Part shown: in pieces, positions 6,364-13,605 of the stretch
Position numbering within the stretch: position 1 is the stretch's first letter
Layout of the letters: every line of letters starts with the position of its first letter
IMG/VR virus record: IMGVR_UViG_3300034073_000123
Coordinates: 1-20,199 of that record
Reading direction: 5' to 3' (one strand)
Length of the DNA stretch: 20,199 bases
DNA from: a virus
Translations under genes and position numbers: made by a program
Notes under the pieces: model-generated
The model's database searches: none
Told to the model about the DNA's origin: nothing
Seen by the model: only the letters and a program-made list of their open reading frames with translations

Positions 6364-7533
6364 ATGGAAGAATTAAAAAAATTTGAGGATGCTCTTGCAT
6401 CCAAGTTGGCGGAGCAAAAAGCTGCCGTTACAGCAGAAAACGAAAAGGCTGCTAAAGCCTTCGAAACACGCATTGAGCAAATCAATGAGCAACTTGTAAA
6501 GAACAACCAATCTCTTGAAGAGGCTCGTAAAGATGCTCTTGAAGCTAAAGCAGCATTGGGTAAAATCAATGCTAAAACAGAATCTAAAGTAGCTACCTCT
6601 TACGCAGAGCATATTAACGCTATCAAAGCCGAGATTGCTAATGTTGTAGAGAAAGGTTACAATGACATCAAATCTGCCGTTCGTAATGGTGGTAAAGGTT
6701 TTTCAGCAGACCTTGACCTCAAAGCCGTAGGCACAATGACCATCAGCAACAACCTGACTGGTTCTGTTTACACATCTTATGTTGACAATCCTGCCCTGCG
6801 TTCATTCGTGAACCCACACCTCCGCAGCGTGTTCAACATCATCCCTGTAAGCACTGGTTCAGTATCTTTCCCACGTGGGAACACACCCGTTGGTGAAGGT
6901 TCTTTCGGTAAGCAAACTGAAGGTTCTGCAAAGCCTCAAGTTGACTACGATGTAACCGTGGTTAACACAGCATTGTCATTCATCGCAGGTTACGCTAAGG
7001 TATCTCGTCAAATGATTGATGATCTGCCTTTCCTTCAAGCCTACTTGCAGCAGTCTCTCATTGAAGATTTCCAAAAGGCTGAAGACACCTACTATCTGAA
7101 TGCCATCGCTGCATCAGCTACCGCAGGTGTTTCTTCTGGTGCTAACACCGCTGAGAAGTTCATCGATTACCTCGCTCAATTGGGTGCTGCGAATTGGACT
7201 GCAAACATCGCTTTGACCACTCACGCAGGTTGGGCAGGATTGCTGAAAACCAAAGGATCTGATTATTCAGTACCAGGTGGCATGACTATTGACCTCAATG
7301 GTAATGTACGTATCGCAGGTGTTCCTGTAATCCCTCATAGCCTTGTAACTGCCTCCAAGATTTATGTTATGGATTCTACCAAGTTTGCCATTGCTCAACA
7401 ATCTGGTCTTGCAGTAAGGTCTACGGAGTTTGATCAAGACGACTTCATCAAGAACCTCATCACTTTCCGTTGTGAGGCTCGTTGCGAATTGTTGCAGTTC
7501 CAACCTGGAAGTGCGGTATATGGTGCTATCTAA
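6364..7533 (+). CDS. Major capsid protein (HK97 fold)
   Basis: This is the main shell subunit of the head. Residues 1 to about 75 are a charged Ala/Lys/Glu-rich coiled coil (KLAEQKAAVTAENEKAAKAF and beyond), the scaffold-like delta domain normally removed by the upstream protease. The rest follows the Phage_capsid pattern: a flexible E-loop region with an SVYTSYVDNPALRSFVNP stretch, the spine/P-domain with SFIAGYAKVSRQMIDDLPFL, and an A-domain with a VPGGMTIDLNGNVRIAGVPV stretch near the end. Length 389 aa is typical. By eye the codons here favour C-ending and GC-richer forms compared with neighbours, consistent with high expression. It starts 2 bases after the protease stop and is followed by a terminator. 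Confidence 0.94.
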   Translation: MEELKKFEDALASKLAEQKAAVTAENEKAAKAFETRIEQINEQLVKNNQSLEEARKDALEAKAALGKINAKTESKVATSYAEHINAIKAEIANVVEKGYNDIKSAVRNGGKGFSADLDLKAVGTMTISNNLTGSVYTSYVDNPALRSFVNPHLRSVFNIIPVSTGSVSFPRGNTPVGEGSFGKQTEGSAKPQVDYDVTVVNTALSFIAGYAKVSRQMIDDLPFLQAYLQQSLIEDFQKAEDTYYLNAIAASATAGVSSGANTAEKFIDYLAQLGAANWTANIALTTHAGWAGLLKTKGSDYSVPGGMTIDLNGNVRIAGVPVIPHSLVTASKIYVMDSTKFAIAQQSGLAVRSTEFDQDDFIKNLITFRCEARCELLQFQPGSAVYGAI

Positions 7534-7555
7534 ATCCTGTTTCTTGCTAAATAAT

Positions 7556-7592
7556 GGGGATGGTGTAAAAGCCTTCCCCTATTTTTGTTTTT
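7556..7592 (+). terminator. Rho-independent terminator after the capsid gene
   Basis: GGGGATGG (7556-7563) pairs with CCTTCCCC (7572-7579) with one T-T mismatch around an 8-base loop, followed by TATTTTTGTTTTT. It starts 22 bases after the capsid stop codon. It would end or reduce transcription so that capsid mRNA is most abundant and the methyltransferase/glycosyltransferase and tail genes receive read-through or a separate promoter. Confidence 0.7.
7580..7587 (+). promoter_or_regulatory. Possible -7 promoter box overlapping the terminator T-tract
   Basis: TATTTTTG fits TAnnTTTG and ends exactly 5 bases before the next ATG (7593), the same spacing as the box at 1137-1144. No TTTG is found at the expected -33 position, and a terminator T-tract can match by chance, so this is a weak candidate. 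Confidence 0.25.
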
Positions 7593-8081
7593 ATGCCATA
7601 TTCATACGATTACTTTAAGCAAGAGTTTTACTATCACATGAAATCTACGTTCCCATTGGGTATGAATATACTTGATGTTGGTGTAGGGTCTGGGCAGTAT
7701 GGTAGAAATCTAAATGATAAGTTTAAGATAAACGCTCTTGAGATATTCGAGCCGTATGTTGAGCAATTTGGGTTAAAGTACGTTTATGATAACGTAATTA
7801 TAGGGGATATTAGGCAGTTTGATACAACTGGCTATGATTATGTCATAATGGGTGATATCTTAGAGCATTTGACATATTATGAAGCAAAAGAGGTATTGAA
7901 TGGCATAAAGTGTAAGTATATGTTTGCAGTACCTTACAAAATGAAACAAGGTGAGGTAAATGGCAACATACATGAAACGCATCATCAGGATGATTTGACT
8001 CATGAATTGGTACTTAATAGGTATCAAGGTGTAAGATGTTTATTTCACAATTTGGACTATGGCTATTATGTAAACTATTAA
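7593..8081 (+). CDS. SAM-dependent methyltransferase, class I
   Basis: A small (162 aa) Rossmann-fold methyltransferase. Motif I is ILDVGVGSGQYG (26-37), followed by an acidic residue ending strand 2 (E50 in NALEIF), a GDIRQF segment (71-76) and the YDYVIMGDILEHL motif (81-93) that resembles the UbiE/small-molecule methyltransferase type. It lacks the NPPY/DPPY motif of N6-adenine or N4-cytosine DNA methylases and the PC motif of C5 enzymes, so base methylation of DNA is unlikely. A sugar, small molecule or protein is more likely as acceptor. The gene sits between the capsid terminator and a glycosyltransferase gene and is 3 bases from the latter. The ATG lies immediately at the end of the terminator T-tract. 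Confidence 0.85.
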   Translation: MPYSYDYFKQEFYYHMKSTFPLGMNILDVGVGSGQYGRNLNDKFKINALEIFEPYVEQFGLKYVYDNVIIGDIRQFDTTGYDYVIMGDILEHLTYYEAKEVLNGIKCKYMFAVPYKMKQGEVNGNIHETHHQDDLTHELVLNRYQGVRCLFHNLDYGYYVNY

Positions 8082-8084
8082 ACT

Positions 8085-9059
8085 ATGAACGTACTTGCAT
8101 CAATTCATTTATATCCTCCAGAACATAATTGCGGTGCAGAATATATGTTGCATGGCATATTAAAGCACTTACAATCTGAAGGGCATCACATAAAAGTACT
8201 CCTCCATCAAGCCAATCACTACAAAATAACCAATAACTACGTTTTCGATGGTATTGATGTCTTCCCACCGAATGCAAATGTCATCGAAGGCTTAATGAGA
8301 TGGTCAGATGTGGTATTCACACATTTGGATTACACAAGGTGGACAATTCACACGGCTAAACTATATAAAAAGCCAGTATTTCACCTTATACATAATTCTC
8401 ATCCTTACCCTGAGATAATTGATGCGGAGAATAAACAACATATCATTTATAATTCTTTTTGGCTAAAAGACTTACTGAATTATAATTTTAGTAGTTTTGT
8501 ATTGACCCCACCTTGTGACTATCGTTATTACGATACTAATACTGACACTTCCAAGAATACTTACATTACACTAATTAACTTAAACGAAAACAAAGGGGGT
8601 AAGGTCTTTGCAGATATTGCCAGAGCAATGCCACATAAACATTTTCTTGGTGTTCTTGGTTCATATGATGAGCAAGTAACCGAAAATCTGCCTAATGTGG
8701 TGTATGTGAAGAATAATCCGAATATACTTGATACTTACAAACAGACTCGAATTTTACTAATGCCTTCGGAATATGAAAGTTGGGGAAGAACGGCAACAGA
8801 GGCAATGTCAAGTGGTATCCCCGTGATTTGCACTGAGGCAGATGGGTTAAAGGAAAACTGCGGTAAAGCAGGTATTTACATTAAAAACAGAACCGATGTT
8901 AAGGAATGGGCCAGAAGAATTACTGAACTTGATGAAGAAAAAGCCTATAGTTCAGCATCAAGAAAAGCAAAAGCAAGAAGCAGAGAACACGATCCAAGAG
9001 AAGCACTTAATCAATTCTCAACTTGGTTCAAAGAAAAAGTTAACGAATGGTATACATAA
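8085..9059 (+). CDS. Glycosyltransferase, GT4-like (GT-B fold)
   Basis: A 324-aa GT-B enzyme that transfers a sugar from a nucleotide-sugar donor. The N-terminal acceptor half starts with MNVLASIHLYPPEHNCGAEY, including the glycine-containing loop of GT4 enzymes (GAEYMLHGILKHL). The C-terminal donor half shows NENKGGKVFADIARAMP, then MPSEYESWGRTATEAMSSG with the GT4 EX7E pair at E231 and E239. The C-terminal tail is basic and helical. The acceptor is unknown. Beside a methyltransferase and within the structural operon, modification of a virion protein glycan or of host surface sugar is plausible. The reading frame overlaps the connector gene by 13 bases. The codon and base use of this pair looks more AT-rich than the capsid gene, in keeping with an acquired cassette. 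Confidence 0.87.
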   Translation: MNVLASIHLYPPEHNCGAEYMLHGILKHLQSEGHHIKVLLHQANHYKITNNYVFDGIDVFPPNANVIEGLMRWSDVVFTHLDYTRWTIHTAKLYKKPVFHLIHNSHPYPEIIDAENKQHIIYNSFWLKDLLNYNFSSFVLTPPCDYRYYDTNTDTSKNTYITLINLNENKGGKVFADIARAMPHKHFLGVLGSYDEQVTENLPNVVYVKNNPNILDTYKQTRILLMPSEYESWGRTATEAMSSGIPVICTEADGLKENCGKAGIYIKNRTDVKEWARRITELDEEKAYSSASRKAKARSREHDPREALNQFSTWFKEKVNEWYT

Positions 9060-9604
9060 ATAGCGTAGTTATTCAAGCCGATGCCGTTGCAGAGCCTGTG
9101 AGTAGGACTGATGCAAAGAATTGGATGAGGATTGACTACACCACCGATGATACTTTAATTGACAACCTTATTTCCGCTGCAAGACAACATCTTGAGAAAT
9201 TAACGGGTAGGTCATTTGCTAATAAGCTGATACAAGCCAATGTTGAATGCACTGGTCAGAATCCTAAAGTATGGATTATCGATTTACCTTATTCTCCTTT
9301 AGTCTGCGTTAATAGCGTGACGATGAAAGAGGGAATTAATGACAACGAGACTTTGACTGCTAATGATGACTATGAGGTGATAGGTGGTAAGTTGTGGATT
9401 TACCTACCAGGAACCTACACTGTAACGTATCAAGCAGGGTATGGGACACTGCCCAATGATTTGAGAAATGATATACTGACATTGGTTTCATGGATGTATG
9501 AGAACAGGGGTAAGAAGATGAATGCTGATCCTAAACAATCGGTTTCGCAGTATCCTTCATGGGAAGGACTTAACTATCACCAATATAGGCAAGTTGTTAT
9601 TTAA
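9047..9604 (+). CDS. Head-tail connector protein (gp6-like)
   Basis: A DNA-packaging/head completion adaptor predicted to dock onto the portal after packaging. The hallmark N-terminal part is an alpha-helical block with PVSRTDAKNWMRIDYTTDDT then LIDNLISAARQHLEKLTGRS at about 18-57, typical of HK97 gp6/phiE125 gp8-like adaptors. A beta-rich middle (QANVECTGQNPKVWIIDLPY) and a conserved GYGTLPNDLRNDILTLVSWM block near 130-149 follow. Length 185 aa is in range. It overlaps the glycosyltransferase gene by 13 bases at its start and shares one base (TAATG) with the next gene. The overlap ties it translationally to the upstream modification gene. Confidence 0.88.
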   Translation: MVYINSVVIQADAVAEPVSRTDAKNWMRIDYTTDDTLIDNLISAARQHLEKLTGRSFANKLIQANVECTGQNPKVWIIDLPYSPLVCVNSVTMKEGINDNETLTANDDYEVIGGKLWIYLPGTYTVTYQAGYGTLPNDLRNDILTLVSWMYENRGKKMNADPKQSVSQYPSWEGLNYHQYRQVVI

Positions 9605-10065
9605 TGGCGAAAGGTTTTAACATAGAGGTTTCAGATAGAGCAATTAACAATATTCTTAAAAAATATAAGAATAAAGTTAATGATGCTGCTATTGAGATTG
9701 ACTTGGAACTTGGTGCAGCAGGAGTTAAAATGGAGAATATGGCTAAGAGACTTGCTCCTGTTGATAATGATGTAGTCAATTCGACAAAAGGAAGACTTCA
9801 GGGATCAATATCACTTGCCAAAAAAGAATTTTTGGTATACGAATTAGTTGCGGGGGTTGATTACGCACCTTATCATGAATTTGGCACGGGTGCGAATTAT
9901 CAGGTGCCTGAGTACAAAGAATGGGAAGAAATAGCTGCAAAGTTTAAAGGAAAAGGCATAAGACAAGTGAATATAATGCCACGACCATTCATGAGACCAA
10001 GTATATTGAAATACTGGCCAGAATTTAAGAAAAGAGTAATAGAGGTATTGAAATATAATAAATGA
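9604..10065 (+). CDS. HK97 gp10-like head-tail joining/neck protein
   Basis: A neck protein of the HK97 gp10 family, thought to act in head closure or tail joining. The signature is YAPYHEFGTG at about 82-91 and the MPRPFMRPSI ending at about 121-130, both standard for this family. The N-terminal half is a long amphipathic helix (AINNILKKYKNKVNDAAIEI). The 153-aa size fits. It follows the connector with a 1-base overlap and shares an ATGA with the next gene. Confidence 0.9.
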   Translation: MAKGFNIEVSDRAINNILKKYKNKVNDAAIEIDLELGAAGVKMENMAKRLAPVDNDVVNSTKGRLQGSISLAKKEFLVYELVAGVDYAPYHEFGTGANYQVPEYKEWEEIAAKFKGKGIRQVNIMPRPFMRPSILKYWPEFKKRVIEVLKYNK

Positions 10066-10493
10066 AAGATACTTCAAATAACATACGTGTAATTTATGTC
10101 AACGCCTTAAATGGTAACTTGTCTTACAATGGGCAAGATGTTCCTGTTTATGGGCAAACACCATTTCGCACTACTCCGAAAAACTATGTTGTAATATCCT
10201 CAATCACCGAATCAGCGAATAATAACAATCAGTATTTCGGAAACTTTGTGGATGTTGTAATTGACATATTCAGCGAACAATACCGAGTGTATGATAACGC
10301 AGTTGTAGATAATATCTCATCACAAATATTAAACATATTAATTCCTGATACTGCCGTTGATGGGTTTAGTGATAGTGATTTCGTGGTATACCCAACGGCA
10401 AGGACTTCATCAAATTATTTACCATTGCAAAATGGCGATAATTTTGTAGCGAGAAAGATAATAACAATTAGTAATTTAGTAAATCAAAAATAA
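10062..10493 (+). CDS. Probable tail completion protein (gp17/DUF3168-like position)
   Basis: The 143-aa product has no motif I recognise firmly. It occupies the exact slot of the HK97 gp11/SPP1 gp17-type tail completion protein, between the gp10-like protein and the tail tube protein. Its pattern fits: an N-terminal YVNALNGNLSYNGQDVPVYG segment, a VVISSITESANNNNQYFGNF segment followed by an IDIFSEQYRVYDNAVVDNIS helix, and a C-terminal strand IITISNLV. It would terminate the tail tube and join it to the head. Starts by ATGA overlap. Function is inferred mainly from position. Confidence 0.6.
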   Translation: MKDTSNNIRVIYVNALNGNLSYNGQDVPVYGQTPFRTTPKNYVVISSITESANNNNQYFGNFVDVVIDIFSEQYRVYDNAVVDNISSQILNILIPDTAVDGFSDSDFVVYPTARTSSNYLPLQNGDNFVARKIITISNLVNQK

Positions 10494-10499
10494 AGTAAA

Positions 10500-10943
10500 A
10501 TGGGACAAGTTTTAGGTAGTTTACAAAGCGTTGAAATCGACATCACCAATGTCGGAACAACTGGTTTTAGAAGTCTTGTTTGTCTGCGTACATCATCCAT
10601 CAATACTACAATGGATGCAACGGTTGAGCAGACTAATTGCGGAGTTCTTACATCTCCTTCAGAGCCTCAAATGACTGTTGATTTTGATGCTATTTGTGAA
10701 GTAGCACCAACTGCAACTCAAATTTCATACGAAGACTTGTTGACTTGTGCTAAAAATAAAACCATCGTAATGGTTAGGGTACAAAATCCAACAGTTACTG
10801 GTTCATCTGAAGGAACTGCCTATTATCATAGGTTTAGCGGTTACATAACCGACCTTACTTGGAATCAAGCCACAAGCGAATTCATTAACTTCTCAGGTAC
10901 AATTCAATCAACTGGTGCTTTGGATGTTGATCCTGCTGCATAA
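10500..10943 (+). CDS. Major tail tube protein (TP901-1-like)
   Basis: Predicted to form the hexameric rings of the siphovirus tail tube. The sequence is beta-rich, with the small-residue start GQVLGSLQSVEIDITNVGTT, an internal FRSLVCLRTSSINTTMDATV segment and the C-terminal FSGYITDLTWNQATSEFINF followed by SGTIQSTGAL. The strand-turn pattern ending in a Gly/Ser-rich tail suits tail tube proteins. It lies directly before the tail assembly chaperone and tape measure genes, as always in siphovirus tail modules. It is short (147 aa). A second tube-like protein (16015-16620) exists, so the roles could be shared. Confidence 0.78.
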   Translation: MGQVLGSLQSVEIDITNVGTTGFRSLVCLRTSSINTTMDATVEQTNCGVLTSPSEPQMTVDFDAICEVAPTATQISYEDLLTCAKNKTIVMVRVQNPTVTGSSEGTAYYHRFSGYITDLTWNQATSEFINFSGTIQSTGALDVDPAA

Positions 10944-10952
10944 ATCTAAAAT

Positions 10953-11336
10953 ATGAACTACTGCACTATAACTATGAATGGCACTAAGACTGGTATTAAA
11001 TTCGGCATGGCATCATTTAGGTACTTAGGTGATGGTAAACTTGTCGAAGGCAAGACTCACAAAGGTGATGAACTCAATGAAATTGGAATAGCACATATAC
11101 TTTATTCTGGGTATTGGAATAACTGCATCGTAAAGGATGCAGAGCCTGAGTTGACTTTCTCCGATTTCGTGGACTATATTGAATCCAATTTGCGTAATGA
11201 AGAGGCAATGATTGAGATAAGGAACGCATTGGAGATATGGACAAAGAATGAGTTCATCAAGCAAGTGAATGAGCCAGAAGCAAAAAAAAAGACTTCACCT
11301 TCGAAGAGATTGAAGCCTACGCCTTCGGGGAAATGA
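10953..11336 (+). CDS. Tail assembly chaperone, first part (gpG-like; frame 0 product)
   Basis: This is the upstream tail assembly chaperone reading frame, ending in the zero frame at 11336 (127 aa). Residues 1-105 look folded (LGDGKLVEGKTHKGDELNEI, IEIRNALEIWTKNEFIKQVN), while the last ~15 residues after the A-run (KTSPSKRLKPTPSGK) look like unfolded filler. This is typical of a frame that is normally left by -1 frameshifting. It lies between tail tube and tape measure. It should coat the tape measure protein and bring tube subunits to it. Confidence 0.8.
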   Translation: MNYCTITMNGTKTGIKFGMASFRYLGDGKLVEGKTHKGDELNEIGIAHILYSGYWNNCIVKDAEPELTFSDFVDYIESNLRNEEAMIEIRNALEIWTKNEFIKQVNEPEAKKKTSPSKRLKPTPSGK

Positions 11337-11584
11337 TGCTGCTGCCTAATGAGTTTTACAAGATGTCACCACGGCATTTTTCACTAATGCTCAAAGGACA
11401 TCAGGAAAAGAAGGTTGATGATTACAGACAAACGAGATTATTAATGTTTACGATGGTTCGTTTGCATGGTGATCCGAAATCTTCACCTAAGTCACCAGAA
11501 GCACTTTGGGAGTTGCCAGGTGATGAGGTAAAAGGAATGACCGATGAAGACTATCGGGAAATATTTAAACGTTTGGTAAAATGA
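10953..11584 (+). CDS. Frameshift product: tail assembly chaperone gpG-gpT type fusion (210 aa)
   Basis: A -1 slip on A AAA AAG at 11285-11291 gives 113 codons of frame 0 followed by 97 codons of the -1 frame, total 210 aa. The -1 frame is closed by TGA at 11270-11272 and has no ATG before 11333, yet it encodes convincing protein directly after the slip: DFTFEEIEAYAFGEMMLLPN continuing into EFYKMSPRHFSLMLKGHQEK. The stretch from GAC at 11291 to the ATG at 11333 is hard to explain unless ribosomes arrive by frameshift. This mirrors the lambda G/GT arrangement; the fused protein bridges tube subunits and tape measure. See the stem-loop at 11299-11330. Confidence 0.85.
11273..11584 (+). CDS. Tail assembly chaperone, second (-1 frame) segment
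   Basis: This reading frame is open from 11273 and ends at TGA 11582-11584. Its first ATG at 11333 would give only an 83-aa product, but the open stretch upstream reads as coding. Features: EMMLLPNEFYKMSPRHFSLM then LKGHQEKKVDDYRQTRLLMF, with a TMVRLHGDP tail, matching the P-x-EFY-x-MSP pattern of phage tail assembly chaperone C-terminal segments. Its stop codon overlaps the tape measure ATG (ATGA). It is normally made as the C-terminal part of the frameshift fusion. Independent initiation at 11333 is less likely but not excluded. Confidence 0.75.
   Translation, partial: ARSKKKDFTFEEIEAYAFGEMMLLPNEFYKMSPRHFSLMLKGHQEKKVDDYRQTRLLMFTMVRLHGDPKSSPKSPEALWELPGDEVKGMTDEDYREIFKRLVK
11285..11291 (+). 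promoter_or_regulatory. -1 ribosomal frameshift slippery site (A AAA AAG)
   Basis: Within a run of nine A bases (11282-11290) the zero-frame codons are AAA (11283), AAA (11286) and AAG (11289). The heptamer A AAA AAG at 11285-11291 is the canonical bacterial -1 site. A tRNA-Lys slip moves reading to the frame starting GAC at 11291. Confidence 0.85.
11299..11330 (+). other. Candidate frameshift-stimulating stem-loop
   Basis: CTTCGAAG (11299-11306) pairs with CTTCGGGG (11323-11330), 8 pairs including two G-U, with a 16-base loop. It begins 7 bases after the slippery heptamer, within the 5-9 base spacing typical of stimulatory structures. The weak outer pairs mean the effect may be modest. Confidence 0.5.
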
Positions 11585-13605
11585 ATGAAGACTTTATATT
11601 TCGGCTTGGTGCGGATGTCTCATCGTTTACCAAGTCTATTGCCGAGGTTGAGAAGGAACTTGACTCAGCACGTAAAGCCATTAAAGGTGCTTTAGGTGAT
11701 GACCTTGTAAAAGGTAATCAGTATGTTGAGCAACTCGAACAATCGTTAAAGGATTTAAAAGCAACAGGCGTACAAGTACCTGGAGCAGCAAAGGCAGCAA
11801 CAGAGATAAAAAACATTAGTCCTGCTGCACAAAAAGCACAAAACACCCTCACAGGATTATCAGGAGTAGTTCGTGACTTACCATTCGGGTTTATTGCGAT
11901 ACAAAATAACTTACCAATACTTGCCGACCAATTTACCGCACTATCAAAAGAATCTGGGGGAGTTGGTGGTGCTTTAAAGGGATTAGGTGGTGCGTTAATA
12001 GGTCCTGCAGGTGTAGCTTTTGCATTCGGAGCAGTTACATCAATAGTTACAGGACTTATACAAGAATATGGTTCTTTAAGCGAGGCTTTAAATGTTATAC
12101 TTGGTATTACTAAACCACTAACTGAAGCACAAAAAGCATATAATAAAGCATCATTTGAAACGGCAGGGAATGTAGCTGCGGAAGAGTCAAAGGTTAATAT
12201 TCTTACTAAAACACTACTTGACAATAAAAAGCCACAAGCGGATAGACTTGCAGCTTATGGAGAACTAAAAAAGGTTGCTCCTGATGTTGTTAGTGGTATA
12301 AAAGATGAGAATGCACTAACAAATGAGAGTAACCTTCTTATTGCAGCTAATAGTAAATTAAGGGCAGAGTCAGTAAGATTAAAAGTTCAAGAAGCAGGAA
12401 TTACGGCTGCTTTGACTACTAATGAAACCAAATTAGCTGAATTAAGGGCAAAACTTGCAACGGCTACTGATGAATATGTAAAATCTGCTGATGCACTTAA
12501 TAAAAGCGACAAACAAGCAATAATAACTGGTTTAGGTTCAGTTTCAGCACAACAACTTGCACTTGATGCGTTTAATAATAACGCAAAAGCGGTAAAAGAG
12601 TTAAATGGTCAAATTGCAGTACTGACGGGCGAGAACCAAAAATATTTAAACCAACTTGACCCAGTCGTAATTGGACTTGCTAATATAAATGAGCAGACAA
12701 GAAAACAAGTTGAAGGTTTAAAAGAATCAAATAAAGAAACGGATAAAGCTACCGCAGAATCTAAAAAAAGAACAAAGCAATTAGAGAGAGAAGGTGTTGC
12801 AATCGCAAAAAAAAGCAAAGCGGATGAAAAAGCTCTTGAAAAATTAAGAGAACAAAGAACAATAAGAGTAACGGCTCAACTTGAAGTTGATTTTCAACGT
12901 AGAGGTAATATTAATACTTCTGAGATACTTAAAAAACGTATTAAAGAAACTCAAAAGGAAGTAGAAAGAACGGCAGGTGCAATTCAAGTACCTTTAGTTT
13001 TCCCTGGTGTTAATCCTTTGGCTTTATTGCAAAATATAAAACTTGCACAAGCTGAATTTAAGAAACTTAAAGAGGCTGCTAATTTACAAGCAACTACACA
13101 ACTTATTTCTGATACTTTCTTTAGTCCAATAAATGAGTTATTTAATAACCTTATCTCTGGTGCTAAAAACTCAATGCAAGAATTTGGTAAAGCCATTACA
13201 AGTGCATTAAAACAATTAGTTGCGAAAATCATTGCAACGGGTATTATTCAGATCATAGGTGTGTTAATATCAGGTGGTTTTGGTGCAGCTAAAGGTGGTG
13301 CAGCTAATGGATTTAAAGAAGTATTAAAGGGCATTGGCTCTGCATTCGGTTTTAAATTCGAAGCCAACACATTTAAAAACGCTTTTGATTTCGCAGGTAT
13401 AGCTAATGGATTGCAAAATGCAATCAATAGTGTAAATACTTCACTTGCCTTCCAAGGTTCATTAGCAGGGGTTTCTAATCCTAATTTCGGAGGCGTAACT
13501 GGTGGTGGAATGGCAATGAGTGGAGCGGTTAACGTAGTTTTGAGAGGACAAGACTTAGTAGGATCATTGAACAGAACAAACGCACAAATTAATCGAGTTG
13601 GCTAA
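11581..13605 (+). CDS. Tape measure protein
   Basis: This long protein sets tail length and helps DNA enter the host. It is helix-rich, with coiled-coil-prone Lys/Glu/Gln runs in the N-terminal 60 residues (FTKSIAEVEKELDSARKAIK) and around 390-450. Hydrophobic segments lie near 97-150 (FGFIAIQNNLPILADQF then GGALKGLGGALIGPAGVAFA) and near 545-565 (ATGIIQIIGVLISGGFGAAK), as in tape measures that span the host membrane. At 674 aa it predicts a tail of roughly 100 nm using the usual 0.15 nm per residue. No lytic transglycosylase or peptidase domain is recognisable. It follows the chaperone pair by ATGA overlap, which is the canonical position. Confidence 0.92.
   Translation: MNEDFIFRLGADVSSFTKSIAEVEKELDSARKAIKGALGDDLVKGNQYVEQLEQSLKDLKATGVQVPGAAKAATEIKNISPAAQKAQNTLTGLSGVVRDLPFGFIAIQNNLPILADQFTALSKESGGVGGALKGLGGALIGPAGVAFAFGAVTSIVTGLIQEYGSLSEALNVILGITKPLTEAQKAYNKASFETAGNVAAEESKVNILTKTLLDNKKPQADRLAAYGELKKVAPDVVSGIKDENALTNESNLLIAANSKLRAESVRLKVQEAGITAALTTNETKLAELRAKLATATDEYVKSADALNKSDKQAIITGLGSVSAQQLALDAFNNNAKAVKELNGQIAVLTGENQKYLNQLDPVVIGLANINEQTRKQVEGLKESNKETDKATAESKKRTKQLEREGVAIAKKSKADEKALEKLREQRTIRVTAQLEVDFQRRGNINTSEILKKRIKETQKEVERTAGAIQVPLVFPGVNPLALLQNIKLAQAEFKKLKEAANLQATTQLISDTFFSPINELFNNLISGAKNSMQEFGKAITSALKQLVAKIIATGIIQIIGVLISGGFGAAKGGAANGFKEVLKGIGSAFGFKFEANTFKNAFDFAGIANGLQNAINSVNTSLAFQGSLAGVSNPNFGGVTGGGMAMSGAVNVVLRGQDLVGSLNRTNAQINRVG

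Noticed and set aside
11333-11584. Independent 83-aa gene starting at ATG 11333
   Set aside because: The frame is already open and reads as coding upstream of this ATG, so it is better explained as the -1 part of the frameshift fusion.
11718-12224. 168-aa frame on the - strand within the tape measure gene
   Set aside because: It mirrors a Ser/Ala-rich coding gene and lies wholly inside a strongly supported + strand gene; composition is that of a reverse shadow.
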